Shown: positions 1-12,300 of the stretch, piece by piece
Layout: each line of letters begins with the position of its first letter
Position numbering within the stretch: the first letter of the stretch is position 1
Source: Triglochin maritima
Lineage: Eukaryota; Streptophyta; Magnoliopsida; Alismatales; Juncaginaceae
Length of the DNA: 64,000 nucleotides
NCBI GenBank assembly: GCA_963682175.1
Contig: OY821793.1
Span: 30,394,391-30,458,390 of the forward strand
Direction: 5' to 3'
Translations under genes and position numbers: made by a program
The notes under the pieces: model-generated
Seen by the model: only the letters and a program-made list of their open reading frames with translations
Told to the model about the DNA's origin: nothing
Databases searched by the model: none

Positions 1-84
1 AATGCCCGAAATATCGGGAGTTGCACCTCTATCACTACACCCTCACTTCCATCTCTATTTGATCATGATGGAATTTGAGTTTTG

Positions 85-104
85 CACACACACACACACA
101 CACA
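85..104. repeat. (CA)n microsatellite in GLTP intron
   Basis: Ten CA units lie inside the intron that precedes the first visible GLTP exon. Simple repeat, likely polymorphic. Confidence 0.9.
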
Positions 105-176
105 TAAAGTTTTTTAGTTGATGTGTTGCCTCATGCCAAGCATAAGTCACTGATCCATTGTGGTTTGCCTCATCAG

Positions 177-1118
177 ATAAGTTGGGTACTGCCATGGGAC
201 TTGTGAAGAATGATATTGCGGGAAACATAACCGTGAGTTTCCTTCTTTTTTAATTCATTTGCATAGCCTTCATGCTGTTGCATAGTGTTTTCTTCACTCT
301 TCTATGGATTGATTCATAATACCACAAGTTAATCAAGTTTTGCGTCTTTTCATTGCTTTCTTTACAGAGATTGGAAACAAAATATTCTTCTGACCCATCA
401 AAGTACAATCTCCTTTACTCCATGGTGGAAGAAGAGGTTGAAGGTAAGATAGCGAAAGCATCGTCAAGTTGCACCAACGGGCTTCTCTGGTTAACAAGGT
501 ATACATAAAGCTACATTCTATTGAGTTTTGGGACTACTAGAATTGTAACTCTGTTGATAATTTCTGTTTTGTTTTTGTTTCTTCAGGGCTATTGATTTCT
601 TGGTTGAATTGTTCAGGAACTTGCTCGTTCAGCCCGAATGGAACATGTCACGTGTCTTGACAGATTCTTATGGAAAGACATTGAAGAAATGGCACGGATG
701 GCTTGCAAGTTCGAGTTTCAGTGTATGTATCGCAGACTTAGATTTGTTTCAGATGCCACGATAGCAGTCGCATAAATGAATTTCTTACCTTGAATCACTA
801 AGGTTATTGCTAGTTTTAGACAATCATTTATCTCATTCTTATATAAGTTGATTCTTCCCGATCACTTCAGGTTGCCACGAAACTAGCCCCGGAGAGGAAG
901 AAATTCATAGAGGTTATTGAAGGAACAGATGTAAATGCTGACATGGAGAAGTTCTGCAGCTCTTTCTCCCCTCTACTTGAAGAGAACCACAAATTTCTGG
1001 TATGACATTTTATCGCTGTTAAATACCCGGTTCCTTTCATTGTTTCTTGACATCAATATGTTTTTATGTGTGGCTTCTGCAGGCCAAGTTTGGGCTTGAC
1101 AACCTCAAGGCTTCTTAA
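177..1118 (+). CDS. GLTP1: Glycolipid transfer protein (GLTP1-like), 3' part, 5' end outside window
   Basis: Exons 177-232, 368-498, 587-722, 871-999 and 1083-1118 join in phase into about 162 residues ending in KAS and TAA. The upstream exon(s) lie before the window: the first visible exon starts in phase 1 and completes an Asp codon. The translation has the all-helical GLTP fold signatures: KNDIAGN (Asp and Asn that contact the sugar headgroup), GLLWLTR (the stacking Trp) and KKWHGW (the His of the lipid site), then ASSSFSVATKLAPERKK. Family knowledge: cytosolic GLTPs move glycosphingolipids or ceramide-type lipids between membranes without a signal peptide; plant GLTP1 is about 200 residues, so roughly the last 80 percent is here. 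All introns are GT-AG. The alternative would be the ceramide-1-phosphate carrier ACD11, but the spacing and the LEENHKFLAKFG end fit GLTP1 better. The reading frame is intact. Confidence 0.9.
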
Positions 1119-2696
1119 GCTTCAAATTCCATATGAAACATGACAGAATCATTCGAGCTATTTATCACATGGCTTATATATGTGTCCTCTTTCTATAATC
1201 ATGGATCCTCTTATATATTACTTTTTCAAAGCATTATTGGATAACAATCCTAAAAGTTTTTATTGGTTATATTTGATGTTTCTTCGTTGATTGGGGAACG
1301 ATAATGCATCTGGTACTGGATTTTATATTAGGCAAATCTTTCCAAATTCAGAAGGTTTCTGCATGTTATTTTTTCTTTCTTTCATATGAAATGTGAATAG
1401 TCTTAATCCAAACAACCTCCATTGTTATTTATGATATACATTTATGAAAATTCAATCAGAAAAATTCATAATCTGAAATGTTTATATTTGTCAAGCTAAA
1501 CAATCTTGTTTTTTTCCCTCTGTTACGTGGTTATTTGTCGAAAGAAGCAAAACCATCACAAGCTGGGAAACAACACATAAAAGTCTAACAAAGTCTGGAC
1601 TTTAAACCTCCTTGCTATTAATTGGTGAACCATCTTAAAGAGTGACCAGCACTCAGCAACTACCACTCAGCAGTTACTCTACTTAAAAGGTAAGAAAAAG
1701 GAAATTACAATAGGATGTAATTCTGATTTCTGGCTAAAGTGAGTGTCTCTGCCTCCACAATTGACAAATCACGATCATAGAACTCAGTGTTGAAAAACAG
1801 TTGGAGTTTTTATCTGAAATATTGGTTGCTACATTGACCCCGACGAATTCGCAACTTGAAGTAGTGTACAAATAACTTTCAAAAAACATTTTAGCTGCAA
1901 ATAAAACTGAAAATTGTATGTCTTTGAAAACCATGGTGGAACTGAATTCTCAGAAGAAGGGGGGAAAAACTGATTGAAGAGCCCTTAAGGAAGGGAGTCA
2001 TGAGAAGTCCCCACCACATCTTAGTTAATCAAACAATTATTTAACAATTCTGCTTTAATTTCGTCGTATCCCACAACTCATAGCACGTATTAGTTTAATT
2101 GCAGATGGCATGGCACATTACTAATTTGCCCCTGAAATGCAATGGTTTTGAACTTATAGAGAGGAGCATTGAGGTCATAAGAACACAATAATGGGCACCA
2201 GTTCGTTACCTTTCCCGCGCTTTCCGTTGGAACGCGTCTACTCAAGACAACACGTCGACAGGCAAATAAAGACATAAAAATAAATAAATATGGAGATTAA
2301 ATAGTATGTTTTGTTGGTGTTTTGGAGAGAAGACCTCCACAACCTTCTCATCCTCCTCTTTCATCTCATCTCTAAAATTAGCACAAACCTCTCTCTCTCT
2401 CTCTCTCTCTCTTTGTGTGTCTCTCCCTTTCCCCCTCAATCTCGTCTTGTTGACATTTTTTCCCTTTCTTTTTTTTTTTTTGATTTTTTTCTGCTCTTCA
2501 AAGAGGTTGATCGACCGATTGTGCCACTGAATTCGACTTGGAGGTACGAAGATGGTCATTATATTGATTTTGCATTGGTTGTTAGTTTTCTAATTATGAT
2601 GTTCTCGTGTTCTATAATTTCCTAATAGTGCTAATATTTTGTGTGGATATACATTTGTATAGATTGTAAAAGCAAATTTACAGAAGCTGCAAACAC
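1119..2696. other. Intergenic: GLTP 3' UTR, then leader and promoter of the RIC gene
   Basis: No convincing coding exon. The GLTP 3' UTR probably occupies the first 200 bases. From about 2300 the sequence looks like a plant 5' leader: a (CT)n run at 2389-2412, a T-rich tract, then a possible 5' UTR intron with a donor after TTGGAG near 2541 and an acceptor TTTACAG just before 2683. An AT-rich AAATAAATAAATA stretch at 2279-2291 could serve as the TATA region. The short ORFs here are low-complexity Ser/Leu/Phe strings and are not supported. Confidence 0.45.
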
Positions 2697-3873
2697 ATGA
2701 ACACCAAAGTGAAAGGTCTCCTCAAGGGCCTGAGATACATCTCTCAAATATTTGGTACGTATAGTGTAGTTGCGTATTGTTGGTGATCATATTAATGAGA
2801 GAGGTAATTAAGGAAATGAATGGATTAATTACGTGCGAGCTGTTACAGAGGGCGAGAAGGAGGAAGAGATGCAGATCGGACATCCGACAGACGTGAAACA
2901 TGTGGCCCACATAGGCTGGGATGGTGCCTCTGTCACCCCACCAAGTTGGGTAAGTCTTACAAAGTTAAGTTTCATCATGCATGATTAACAACATTAATTA
3001 GTTACGATGGGAATGGGATAATATTTGCTATTTGTTGTGTTTCGTCAGATGACTGAATTCCGCTCTGCTCCAATGAGCACATCAGGAACAGATTCTATGG
3101 GTACGACGGATCATGATCACCACACAAGATTTCCATCCCAAGGTATTATACATAGTCTGTTGTCATTAGTATTGCTAACCGGAAAATCTCTATCTATCTA
3201 CATACACATTTTATTGTTATTCTACTACTCCTAAAGGATGTTTAATGTAACAAAAGTTACACCATAAGTTTCGGAAGAAGAAGAAGAAGAAGAAGAAGAA
3301 GAAGAAAATATACTGAGATTTGAACTTACAATATTTGGATCCTCAGATTTATCAAGTAAAAAATTTCTTACATGTATATGTGGTGTTGATGTAAAAACAT
3401 GAATTGTAGATTTAAGTCAAAGGGGTCAACGGATAAACGGGTCGCCGGAGTTAAGAATACCGAAGCCAGCACGACGGACCCGCCCATCCGACTCACCAAA
3501 TCGGCTCGCTAATAAGTCCGAGTCATCGACTCAAGAAATAGCAGAGGTCCCTCTACCTCGTCCCACACGTCGAGGGGGCTCTATTGATTGCTCGTTCCTT
3601 TCAGAGGATTCCTCCTCCTCGGACATCCCACAACGAATGGTGAAGTCTAGTGAAACGTCCCCGGTTGGTTCACCGGCTAAGCCTCGACAAGGTAGAAGAT
3701 CAAGCCGAGCCAAGGAGCTACAATGTGGAGCCGACTCACCACCACCTTTGGCTCCACCACGACGAAAGAAATCAGGCTCCAAGGGAGAAGTGTCAACACG
3801 ATCAAAGATTCGTCAGGAGATTTTGGAAATGGAGACAACAACCTCAAACTCAAATGTACACATGACGAGTTGA
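2697..3873 (+). CDS. ROP-interactive CRIB-motif protein (RIC10/RIC11-like)
   Basis: Four exons, 2697-2754, 2849-2949, 3049-3142 and 3410-3873, join in phase into 238 residues. The N-terminus [19 protein letters not shown] is typical of the short RICs. The CRIB motif is at residues 29-44 ([16 protein letters not shown]), followed by PPSW, the conserved tail of the motif. The C-terminal half is basic, rich in Ser and Pro, and has no fold that I recognise ([17 protein letters not shown]). Family knowledge: RIC proteins bind the GTP-loaded form of plant Rho GTPases (ROP/RAC) through CRIB and relay to actin, microtubules or calcium at the plasma membrane; other regions are divergent and determine the specific output. 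The start codon is the first ATG after the putative 5' UTR intron. The introns are small and GT-AG. Which RIC number it is cannot be fixed without a tree. Confidence 0.88.
3273..3306. repeat. (GAA)n microsatellite in RIC intron 3
   Basis: About eleven GAA/AAG units lie inside the last intron of the RIC gene, well away from the splice sites. Confidence 0.9.
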
Positions 3874-4908
3874 GTTGGATTTGTTTGAATTTAGTGATTT
3901 GTTTTGAGTGTTTGTACAAAATAATTCAAAATTTTATTTATTCATTGTAGACAGACAGTTATAGAATTGTTTGTTTTTGAGGTTATATATATATATATAT
4001 ATATGGTTGTGTGTTTGTTGGTAAATCCCAAAGGCCGGACAATGTCAGTAGTCACAATGAATATATATAGTTGATTACATTTCATTCTGTGCTAAGAACG
4101 TACGGAAGCTGCTTTAGATAGATGTGTTGGAATAAATAGTTGTTCGATGTGATATAACGTTAAAGAAGTCTGCAAGACCGTACGTGTCTCAGGATTCACA
4201 TATAACTCTTTGTTCATTCCACGCTCTTCCTACAATCTATTCAAAAATGCTGACGAGGTAACCAAACCATCAGTCAGTCCCAAGAAACAGATTTTTTGTT
4301 GAAAAATGGATGAACATTGTATTCTGCATCCTATCAAATGTGAGGAGCTACCAAAATATATACCTTCTGTCTCTGAATGATGCATAAGATATTGAACTGA
4401 AACTTCATATGCTTTAACTTATAACAACACTGACACATACCAAACCAGATGTAACATTTGCACAACTCTGCTGTTTGTTTGTATGATGTTGTTAGCAATT
4501 CTAAGGTCTACTTCCTTTATTTATGTACGTCGAAAAGGACAGATCAGCCAGAGCATCAATATATAATTCAATCAGAACATAAGATTTAAAAAGTAAAGAC
4601 AAATAATCAAACATATCCAACTCATATATAGTGACCGAATACTATTATTTCTTACTAACATTAGTAAATGAAATGAGTAGCAGCAAAAAGAATCCATCAT
4701 CAGACAAAACAACACGACACTAAAGAGTACAGACTAATCCTACTAATTCAGATGAATTCCTACAAAGTAACCATCTATTTCTGCTCTAATCAATACTATC
4801 TAATTAATGCATGACATGACTCACCTGTACACTAAGTCAAAACACAAAACACAACCATATAACCAATTCAATTCAATTCAACTCAACCAACCAACTAACT
4901 AAACTAAC
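3874..4908. other. Intergenic between convergent RIC and GATA genes
   Basis: AT-rich, with an (AT)n tract at about 3986-4004. It holds the 3' UTRs of the two convergent genes. I see no coding exon, RNA gene or mobile element. Confidence 0.6.
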
Positions 4909-6212
4909 TCAGTTGCTTCTAATGTAGTTGATGAGCTCACACCCTTTCACCGAAACCGGCACCGCTGCGGCCACCATTTCCTCCTTAGTTGACTTCACTC
5001 TCATTTCAATTACCTTCTTGTGCGAATTTGAATGCTGAGAAACCACGAATGTCGGGCTGGCAGCCGGCCGGTACTCGGGGAATAACCTCCCCGACTTGTA
5101 CCGGACACCGCAAGCATTGCAAAGCGTCTTAGGCCCCATCGGTCCGGCACGCCATTGAGGTGTCTTCGTGATCTCACAATGCATGCATTTCCTTACGTTG
5201 GCCTGCGAATTCTCGTCGTGGGTTGCCACGGCCGACGCAGACGACACAATTTTAAGCGTTTTGGCTTTCTTCTTCTCCGGCTGCGGAAGTAGTTGGGCCT
5301 CGTTGGTGGTCACCGGTGGGCGCGAATTGGAATTGGAATTATAAGTGTAATTGTCATCCAACAAGGGGTGGGAGCGAGGGACAGATGGCGGTCGAGGGCG
5401 TTTGGTACGAGGAGCGTGAAGACTACGGTTTGCCGTCTCCGGTAGGCTCATCGGAGCAAGCAGGTTGGTGCCGGTGCTGAGGCTGGAGCAAGATGAGGAT
5501 GACGACGAGACCGGGCTCTGGCGTTGACCATTATTAATGTTGTCATTGTTGTCTTGGAGGACGGAGATGGGACTTGGGGTCCTGCAGTGGAGCAAGTCAA
5601 TGTTTTTCTTGTCGTCGATCAAATTGGAATCGGAAGGATTGACATGGATTGCTGTTGTCGGAGAGAAAGATTCCTCAACGAAGTTTGACAGCCATTCTAG
5701 CTGTGCCACGTCGATGTCTTCGCACTACATTAATTTACAAATTCCAATTAGAACAACATTTCAAATTACCCAATCTTCAACATAAACTGAAAAATTGTAA
5801 CTGACAAAATGGTTCTTGTTGATTCAGTCCTTGTCTTTTTAACGTTCGAATGAATGATAATGACACATATTATATATGATCCACTGAGATTCATTCATGA
5901 GTTATTTGAATTCTTAAAATATGAAAACATGCATACATATATAAGAATCGGATTGAGACTTACTTGGAAAGTATTATTGTCGGTGGCCGGAGCAACGTCA
6001 GCCGGCGGAGGCGGAGGCGGTGGGAGAGGCGGGTGGTTGTCCTCGAAGGCCAACAACTGTTGCTCCTCTTGTGGCTCCAACAAAAACTCAACCTCTTCAT
6101 TGGAGAAGTCGAGGAAGTCCTCAATTGTGCCAAACACATCCTCATAGAACATGTTGGTGTTGTTGTCGTCACCCTTCATCATCATCGTCATCAAATCTTC
6201 TTCTCCCAACAT
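4909..6212 (-). CDS. GATA-type zinc-finger transcription factor, subfamily I
   Basis: Two exons: 6212-5964 (83 codons) and 5724-4909, intron phase 0, 354 residues. Exon 1 is acidic (FEDVFGTIEDF-like and EEVEFLLEPQEEQQ), ends in a Pro run and resembles a transactivation region. Exon 2 opens CEDIDVAQLEWLSNFVEESFS, the conserved LEWLSNFV block of Arabidopsis GATA1-14-type factors, then a Ser/Asn-rich linker with a basic patch (TKRPRPPS, KKKAKT) that may act as a nuclear localisation signal. The single type IV finger is C-X2-C-X18-C-X2-C with Cys263, 266, 285 and 288 (core TPQWRAGPMGPKTLCNACG), followed by the basic tail VRYKSGRLFPEYRPAASPTF. Family role: nuclear factors binding WGATAR, tied to light, cell-wall and growth control. 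The start ATG is the first of a Met-rich acidic N-terminus. The exact ortholog (GATA5, 7 or 12-like) is not resolved. Confidence 0.92.
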
Positions 6213-6468
6213 CGTCTCCTCTCTGCAACTGCAGATCATTTGATTTCGATAAAGTACAAAAAAAAAAACAAATGTTATGTCATATGCTCGCTCGCTCATG
6301 TGATAATGTCTCTCGTAGTAATAATAATAATGGAGAAGAGAAGAGAAGGTAATTAAGTAAAGATGGGGAGGCCACATTTGAAGGAAAGATGTGGAAGAAA
6401 TGAAGGCACACGATTGGTCCGAACACGTATAAGCTGTCGTTTTTTTTTTTAAATTTACGTCCGTTGCT

Positions 6469-6476
6469 ATTATATA
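6469..6476 (-). promoter_or_regulatory. Possible TATA box of the GATA gene
   Basis: On the minus strand this reads TATATAAT, about 260 bases upstream of the GATA start codon. That implies a long leader. It is an AT-rich match without supporting data. Confidence 0.3.
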
Positions 6477-7552
6477 ACGTATTATTTATCAATACGTACG
6501 ACTTGTCTACGGTTATTATGTAGAATTCTTCGAGGTGAATGTTTCAATCGGAGCCGTCGGATGTGGAGTTAACGGTGGGATGGTGGTCAAAGGTGTGTCA
6601 CATGAATTACAACAGCTATAAAACGCGTAAAAAAAGTCATGAGCTGGAATAGTAAGCAGTCGCTCACACGTCATGAACTGAAAATGTCTTAAATTTCACA
6701 ATTCAATTGTTTCAAAATATCATAAATACACTCCATAAAATGTTGTCCAGATAGATAGATAGAGACATGATGAAAGTTGAGAGATGAAATATTATTCACA
6801 CCAATATGTGTCGGTCGCATTCAAGTAAGTGGTCGGAGTTGGATTTTAAACCGGGGGTGCTTTTATCACCACAAAGGAAAAGGACAACGAGGCTTTACAG
6901 CTGCAACACAGCTAATTCCTACTCATTATTATATTATATATACACATAGTACAAATTATATTATAAAACCAAAATTGTCAGAAGAATTTGTTTGTTTCAA
7001 ATTGTAACAGTATTATGTTTCGTTAACGAATGCAAGAAACAGAATTATTTTCAACAATGGAAGGTAAGTTAGGTTAGGTACCTTGTGGAGTGCTTCAAGT
7101 ACTGGAGCTGCTCTCAAACCACAAAGGTTGTCAAATATATAAGATAATATGGATTAACTCTAAATTGGAAGTCAAAAGTGGCTGCCAAATTTCAAATTTC
7201 AAACAAGAGTGGAATTCTCCTCGAAGATGAATTGCAGTTTGACCTGAAAACAAGTCCCAAAACTATGCGCACCAAAATGCACCACGACCTAAACTTAGAA
7301 CTTGGAGAAGACCTAAAGTAAACCCAAGAATGAGATTGAGTTTTCTTGGAGTGCACACTGGAAGGAGTAGAGAAGAGAGTGAGCACACAGAGATGGAATG
7401 GAAGTAAGTAATAGTTGGAAGAGGAGGAATGGTGAGGAATATTAATAGAAGTGGAGTGAGTGATGGGTGAGTTAAAATAAGAGTGGAGAACATGCACTAC
7501 AAAGCAAATATAGTTAGTTAATTAATTAGTTAACATATACGGAGGAGAGAAA

Positions 7553-7560
<8 letters not shown>

Positions 7561-7601
<41 letters not shown>
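7561..7601. repeat. (GA)n microsatellite
   Basis: Uninterrupted GA repeat of about 20 units. Overlapping short Ser/Leu ORFs are an artefact of this tract. Confidence 0.95.
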
Positions 7602-7603
<2 letters not shown>

Positions 7604-9021
7604 GGTGGGGGTGTATGAAGTTTGAACTTCGGGGTAATACAATGAGAATGACATGATGCACTCCCACTAATAATACACAACACAACACAACTCAACTCAA
7701 CCCAACCCAATGTTTGATTTTTAGAAGGTGTGGGTTATGGTAGGTGAGATTAGTTGCTTAGCTGTACTAATCTCATGGATTGATTCCTCACTGTCGTGAT
7801 GTTGAAGTCTTTTTTTTTTAATCTCTCTCTTGATTGATTTCACTCATCACCTTCTTCTCTGTTTCTTTTCATTAACTTGTTTGGTTACTTTCTCCACTGG
7901 ACCCTCATCCAATTATTCTTCTCAATTTTGTTTTTGTTTTCGAATTCAAATGTTCAAACTCACAATAAGTATACTAAATTTTAGGTTTTATTCCTACTTT
8001 AGTTTTCAAATGTGTTTGAAAATAGTTACATATTGACGAAACATGACTGATAATGTTCTGAATGAGTCGGACGACTTATGAAAGATGTAATGAATTTTTA
8101 TGTGGTATCTGAATGATAAATTTCACAATTTATACGGGAATTGTGGAATATTCCTCAATTACTTTCAATCTTGGTGCATAAATCATAGAAACTACTACTA
8201 CATTTCTGAAAGAGTTACTAGTATTCTTATTTTAGTAACTTTAAAGTTATACTTTTGTCATCAATACCAAACAGCAAAGTCTTCAACTCCCTGGTTTGAT
8301 ATAAAGCTTAACGTGTCTATGAAATGTTCAAGTTAATAAAACTTCTTTTTAATTATAACTCAATATGATCCGATTAAGGTGATCAACGATCGACTTCATA
8401 GAAAAATATTGACCAACTAAAAGATACTAAAATGTCATGGTCACATTGGTTGTTACACTGTTACTGTTGATTTCATTCTTTTCTAATAAAAGTGTCATTA
8501 AAAATGTACTAGCTAGTAGAATTACATTAAGAAAAGGAAATGAAGGTCATGCACAATAATTTTTTAGTGAGTATAATATATGTTTTTTGTTGAATATTTT
8601 GGAACTTGGATTTTGATAAAATAAAACTAAAATTTAAAAATAATTAAAACGACCACTTGCACCATACCACCACCACGATTTCAAAATCATACATGAATAG
8701 ATGGTGCACTTTTTTAGTAGAAGATAATCGACCTTTTCTTTGCATGAGCTAGCAAAGGAAAAGAAAGAATGCTATTGAACCACAAATTAAGCCCTTTCAC
8801 TTTCTTGCAAAAAAAAAATCCAAACCCACAAGGAAGAGATTAAAGAGATCTTTATTTAGTTATCTTGGTGTTAAGTAACTAAAATAAACTAAAGAAAACA
8901 AATGAAGGGTTGTAGAGTTATTAAAGTGACCGCACACCAGAAGGTTGTTTGTATGGGCTCCCACTCCCACATGATCACCAAACCCACACCATCCACTCCA
9001 TTATTTCTTCTTCTCATCTCC

Positions 9022-9212
9022 TGTTAAATTACCTTACCGTTAGTCTCGCCGGTCCAGCTTCTTCACTTTTTTCGGTCTTAACAAAACAATAAATACATAT
9101 TTATGAAGTCCCAACGTATCTATTACCTTGTATAAATACATCACAAATTATGTAATACATACACAGAATATAATAAAGAAATTCTTCTTCTTCCTCGCAA
9201 TCCCTTTTATCA
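9022..9212 (+). repeat. 5' LTR of the copia element
   Basis: 191 bp, TG...CA ends. It contains a TATA-like GTATAAATACATC near 9130, where the element's own transcription would start. Near-identical to 13627-13823. Confidence 0.95.
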
Positions 9213-9224
9213 TGGTATCAGAGC
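9213..9224 (+). other. Primer binding site (initiator Met-tRNA)
   Basis: TGGTATCAGAGC directly abuts the 5' LTR. This is the standard complement of the 3' end of plant initiator Met-tRNA used by most copia elements. Confidence 0.92.
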
Positions 9225-9348
9225 GGTAATCCGCAGAAAAAAAAACCTCAGACCTCCCCGTCTGTCCTCATCGGTCGCACCTCATCTAGGGGGTTGCAGG
9301 CCGTTCACCCACATCCATACCCAAAACAAGGAGAAGGAAAAATAAAGC

Positions 9349-12300
9349 ATGTCCGAAAAAAATCACCTCGAAGGAGTTATGCAGCGTCTGGTTTCCACCC
9401 CACTGAATGAGGCGAACTATCTCTCCTGGGCTCGTGCTGTCACTCTTTCCCTCAGCGGTCGAGGGAGGATCGGCCACATCACCAGGAGAACATCAAAACC
9501 AGAAGAGGAGACTGATAACAAAGCTTGGAAGAATGGCAAATCGCCGATCACCAGGTCATGTCCTGGATCATCGCGTCTATGGAACCAAAAATCGCGGAGA
9601 TATTCATCTACAAAGACAGTGCAAAGGAGCTCTGGGAAGCCATCCAAGAGCATTTCGGAAAAAACCAGAACTTTGCACACATCTTCCGAATCAAGCAACA
9701 AATCGCTCAGAACCAACAGAACGCCCGGAGCATCACTGAGTACCTCGGTACTCTCAGACGGGCATGGGATGAGTTAGGCGTGTATGAACCTCCAACAACC
9801 AACGCGGACATCATTCAACAAAGGACAGAACAAAACCGCATCTATCAATTTCTAGCTGGACTGAATCCTTCTTTTGAAAACATAAGGAGTCAGGTGCTAT
9901 TGTCACCAGAACTTCCCTCTTTCACCGTTATCACTGCAATGGTTCTCCGGGAAGAATCCCGAAGATTAACCATGACTCATCAGCAAAAGGACGAAAATGA
10001 GAACCAAGCCTTTTTCGTCGGAAAAAACCAAAACCGAAGCCAAAACAACACAAAACCCTTCGGAAAACACAAAGAAGAACACTGCGAAAACTGCAAGAAG
10101 ATCGGACACAACTCCAGCAACTGCTGGTTTCTTCACCCACACCTCCGACCTCAAAGAAACAACAAAAACAGACAAGCAAACACGGTGGAAAGCATCGCCG
10201 GCAACAGCGCCAGCCAGCAGCCCGGAAGAAGCGGGAGCGGCGGAAGCCGAAACGACAACCCTAACCCTAACTTTCTTCTGTTTGCGAAAAATGCAGGGTT
10301 AAATAGCTCCAGCAAACCCAGATATCACGATCCAGATATCCGAGTCCAAGACGGATCCAAAAGATCCGAGTTACCCGACTCCAACGGGTCAGCCTTTCTC
10401 GGATCAAATGGTGGAGCACCCGACCCGGATCCGGTTCGCCGGTTAGTGGACCACCTGAATGAATATTTGCATACCACACCTCCTGCAACAGGTAATTATG
10501 CAGGTAATAAAATGCTATCTGAAATTGCTAGTTTTTCTGAATTATCTAGTAAATCTACAAATAAACCATGGATTATTGATACCGGAGCCACAGATCATAT
10601 GACAGGAGACCCGTTTTTACTAGATAACATTTCTCACAATCTACAACTATTAAATCAATTTGTTACTGTTGCTAATGGAAATAAAATACAAATTGAAGGG
10701 ATAGGAAAAACAAAATTAGTCAATAATACTAGTGATGATATTTTATATATTCCTAATCTTGATGCTAACCTAATTTCAGTAGCCAAAATTACTAGAAATT
10801 TGAATTGTAATGTTGTATTCACTCCTAACAACGTTTTGTTTCAGGATCGTATTTCCGGGAGGATGATTGGTAGAGGCATCCTCCAAAATGGTCTTTATAT
10901 TCTGGAAACAAATCAAAAAACATATCACATCAAAATTGATCATAACCTTTGGCATCGAAGAATGGGTCATCCATCTTCATATGTGTTGAAAACTTTATTT
11001 CCTGTTTTTACTTCTGATTTACTATGTGATGTATGTCGTTATGCTAAACAAACTCGATTGCCTTTTTCAAAATCTAGCACAAAAACTTATATTTCATTCG
11101 AGATAATCCACTCTGACATTTGGGGACCTGCCCCTGTTGAATCTCATAATGGTTTTCGATACTTTATCAGCTTCATTGATGATTTTTCTCGAACAACTTG
11201 GATTTACTTACTAAAAAATAAATCTGATGCTTACTCAGTTTTTTGCGATTTTTTACGGTTTATTGAAAATATGTTTGATGCTAAAATTCGTATCTTTCGA
11301 TCCGATAACGGTTCTGAATACATGAGCACCTTGTTTCAAAATTTATTAAAACAAAAAGGAATTTTTCATCAAACTTCGTGTGTTAATACTCCACAACAAA
11401 ATGGTCTTTCAGAAAGGAAAAATCAGCATCTTTTAAATGTCACACGATCACTCCTTTTTCAAAACAATGTCCCAAAACATTTTTGATCTGATGTTGTTCT
11501 AACTGCTACTTACATCATCAATCGTCTTCCTAGTCCTACGATTAACAATAAAAAACCTCTCGAAATTTTATATAATAAAGAAATTAGCCTTGACCACCTT
11601 AGAGTTTTTGGGTGCACCTGTTTTGTTCACAAAAAACGTAGTGACAAACTCGACTACAACTCCATTAAATGTATTTTTTTAGGATATTCTTTTCAAAAAA
11701 AGGGATATAAATGTTATGATCCCCAAAATAACAAAATGTTTGTCTCAAGAGATGTCACCTTCTTTGAGACTGAACCATTTTTTTCAACATTCCACTCAAG
11801 ACGCTTCCGTTCCATTACCAAACTCCCTTTCTCAAACCCCAGACCAAGGAGGAGGAGAAGACCAAGGAGGAGGAGATGATACGGATAATACCCAAAACGA
11901 AGACAACACTGAAGATGGAGACAATCAACAAGAGCTCCCAAGAAGATCCTCTCGTCCAAGTCGACCTCCGCCTAGATTTAATGATTATTTTCTCTCTCAC
12001 ACCACTTACCCTATCCAAAACCACCTATCCTATCACCGTTTTTCACAAAAACATCAAGCCTTCTTAGGAGAATTAGGAAAAACTAAAGAACCCATTTCCT
12101 ATAATGAAGTCACACAAAACAAATATTGGATCCAAGCCATGGATGAAGAAATACAGGCCCTAGAAACCAACCACACCTGGACTATTGTCCCTCTTCGACC
12201 TGGCATAAAACCAGTTGGTTGTAGGTGGGTTTACAAAATCAAGTATCATAGCAATGGAAAAATAGAAAGGTACAAAGCTCGACTTGTTGCTAAAGGATAT

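Larger units (their letters stand above)
6213..9016. other. Intergenic between GATA and the copia element
   Basis: No gene that I can support. The proximal part is the GATA leader and promoter. At 7040-7140 the minus strand has a short open stretch (CGLRAAPVLEALHK) ending at a GT, which could be an orphan exon but has no partner exon that I can find. At 7190-7500 the minus strand has C/T-rich leader-like sequence with a 76-codon ORF of low complexity. A (GA)n tract lies at 7561-7601. From 7700 to 9016 I see only AT-rich DNA. Confidence 0.4.

Noticed and set aside
2242..2625. ORFs of 74-105 codons around the (CT)n tract
   Set aside because: Low-complexity Ser/Leu/Phe or Lys/Arg/Glu strings across a 5' leader; shadows of the microsatellite and T-tract.
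7040..7140. Minus-strand stretch reading CGLRAAPVLEALHK followed by GT, considered as an orphan exon
   Set aside because: No partner exon in phase, no start or stop context, family not recognised.
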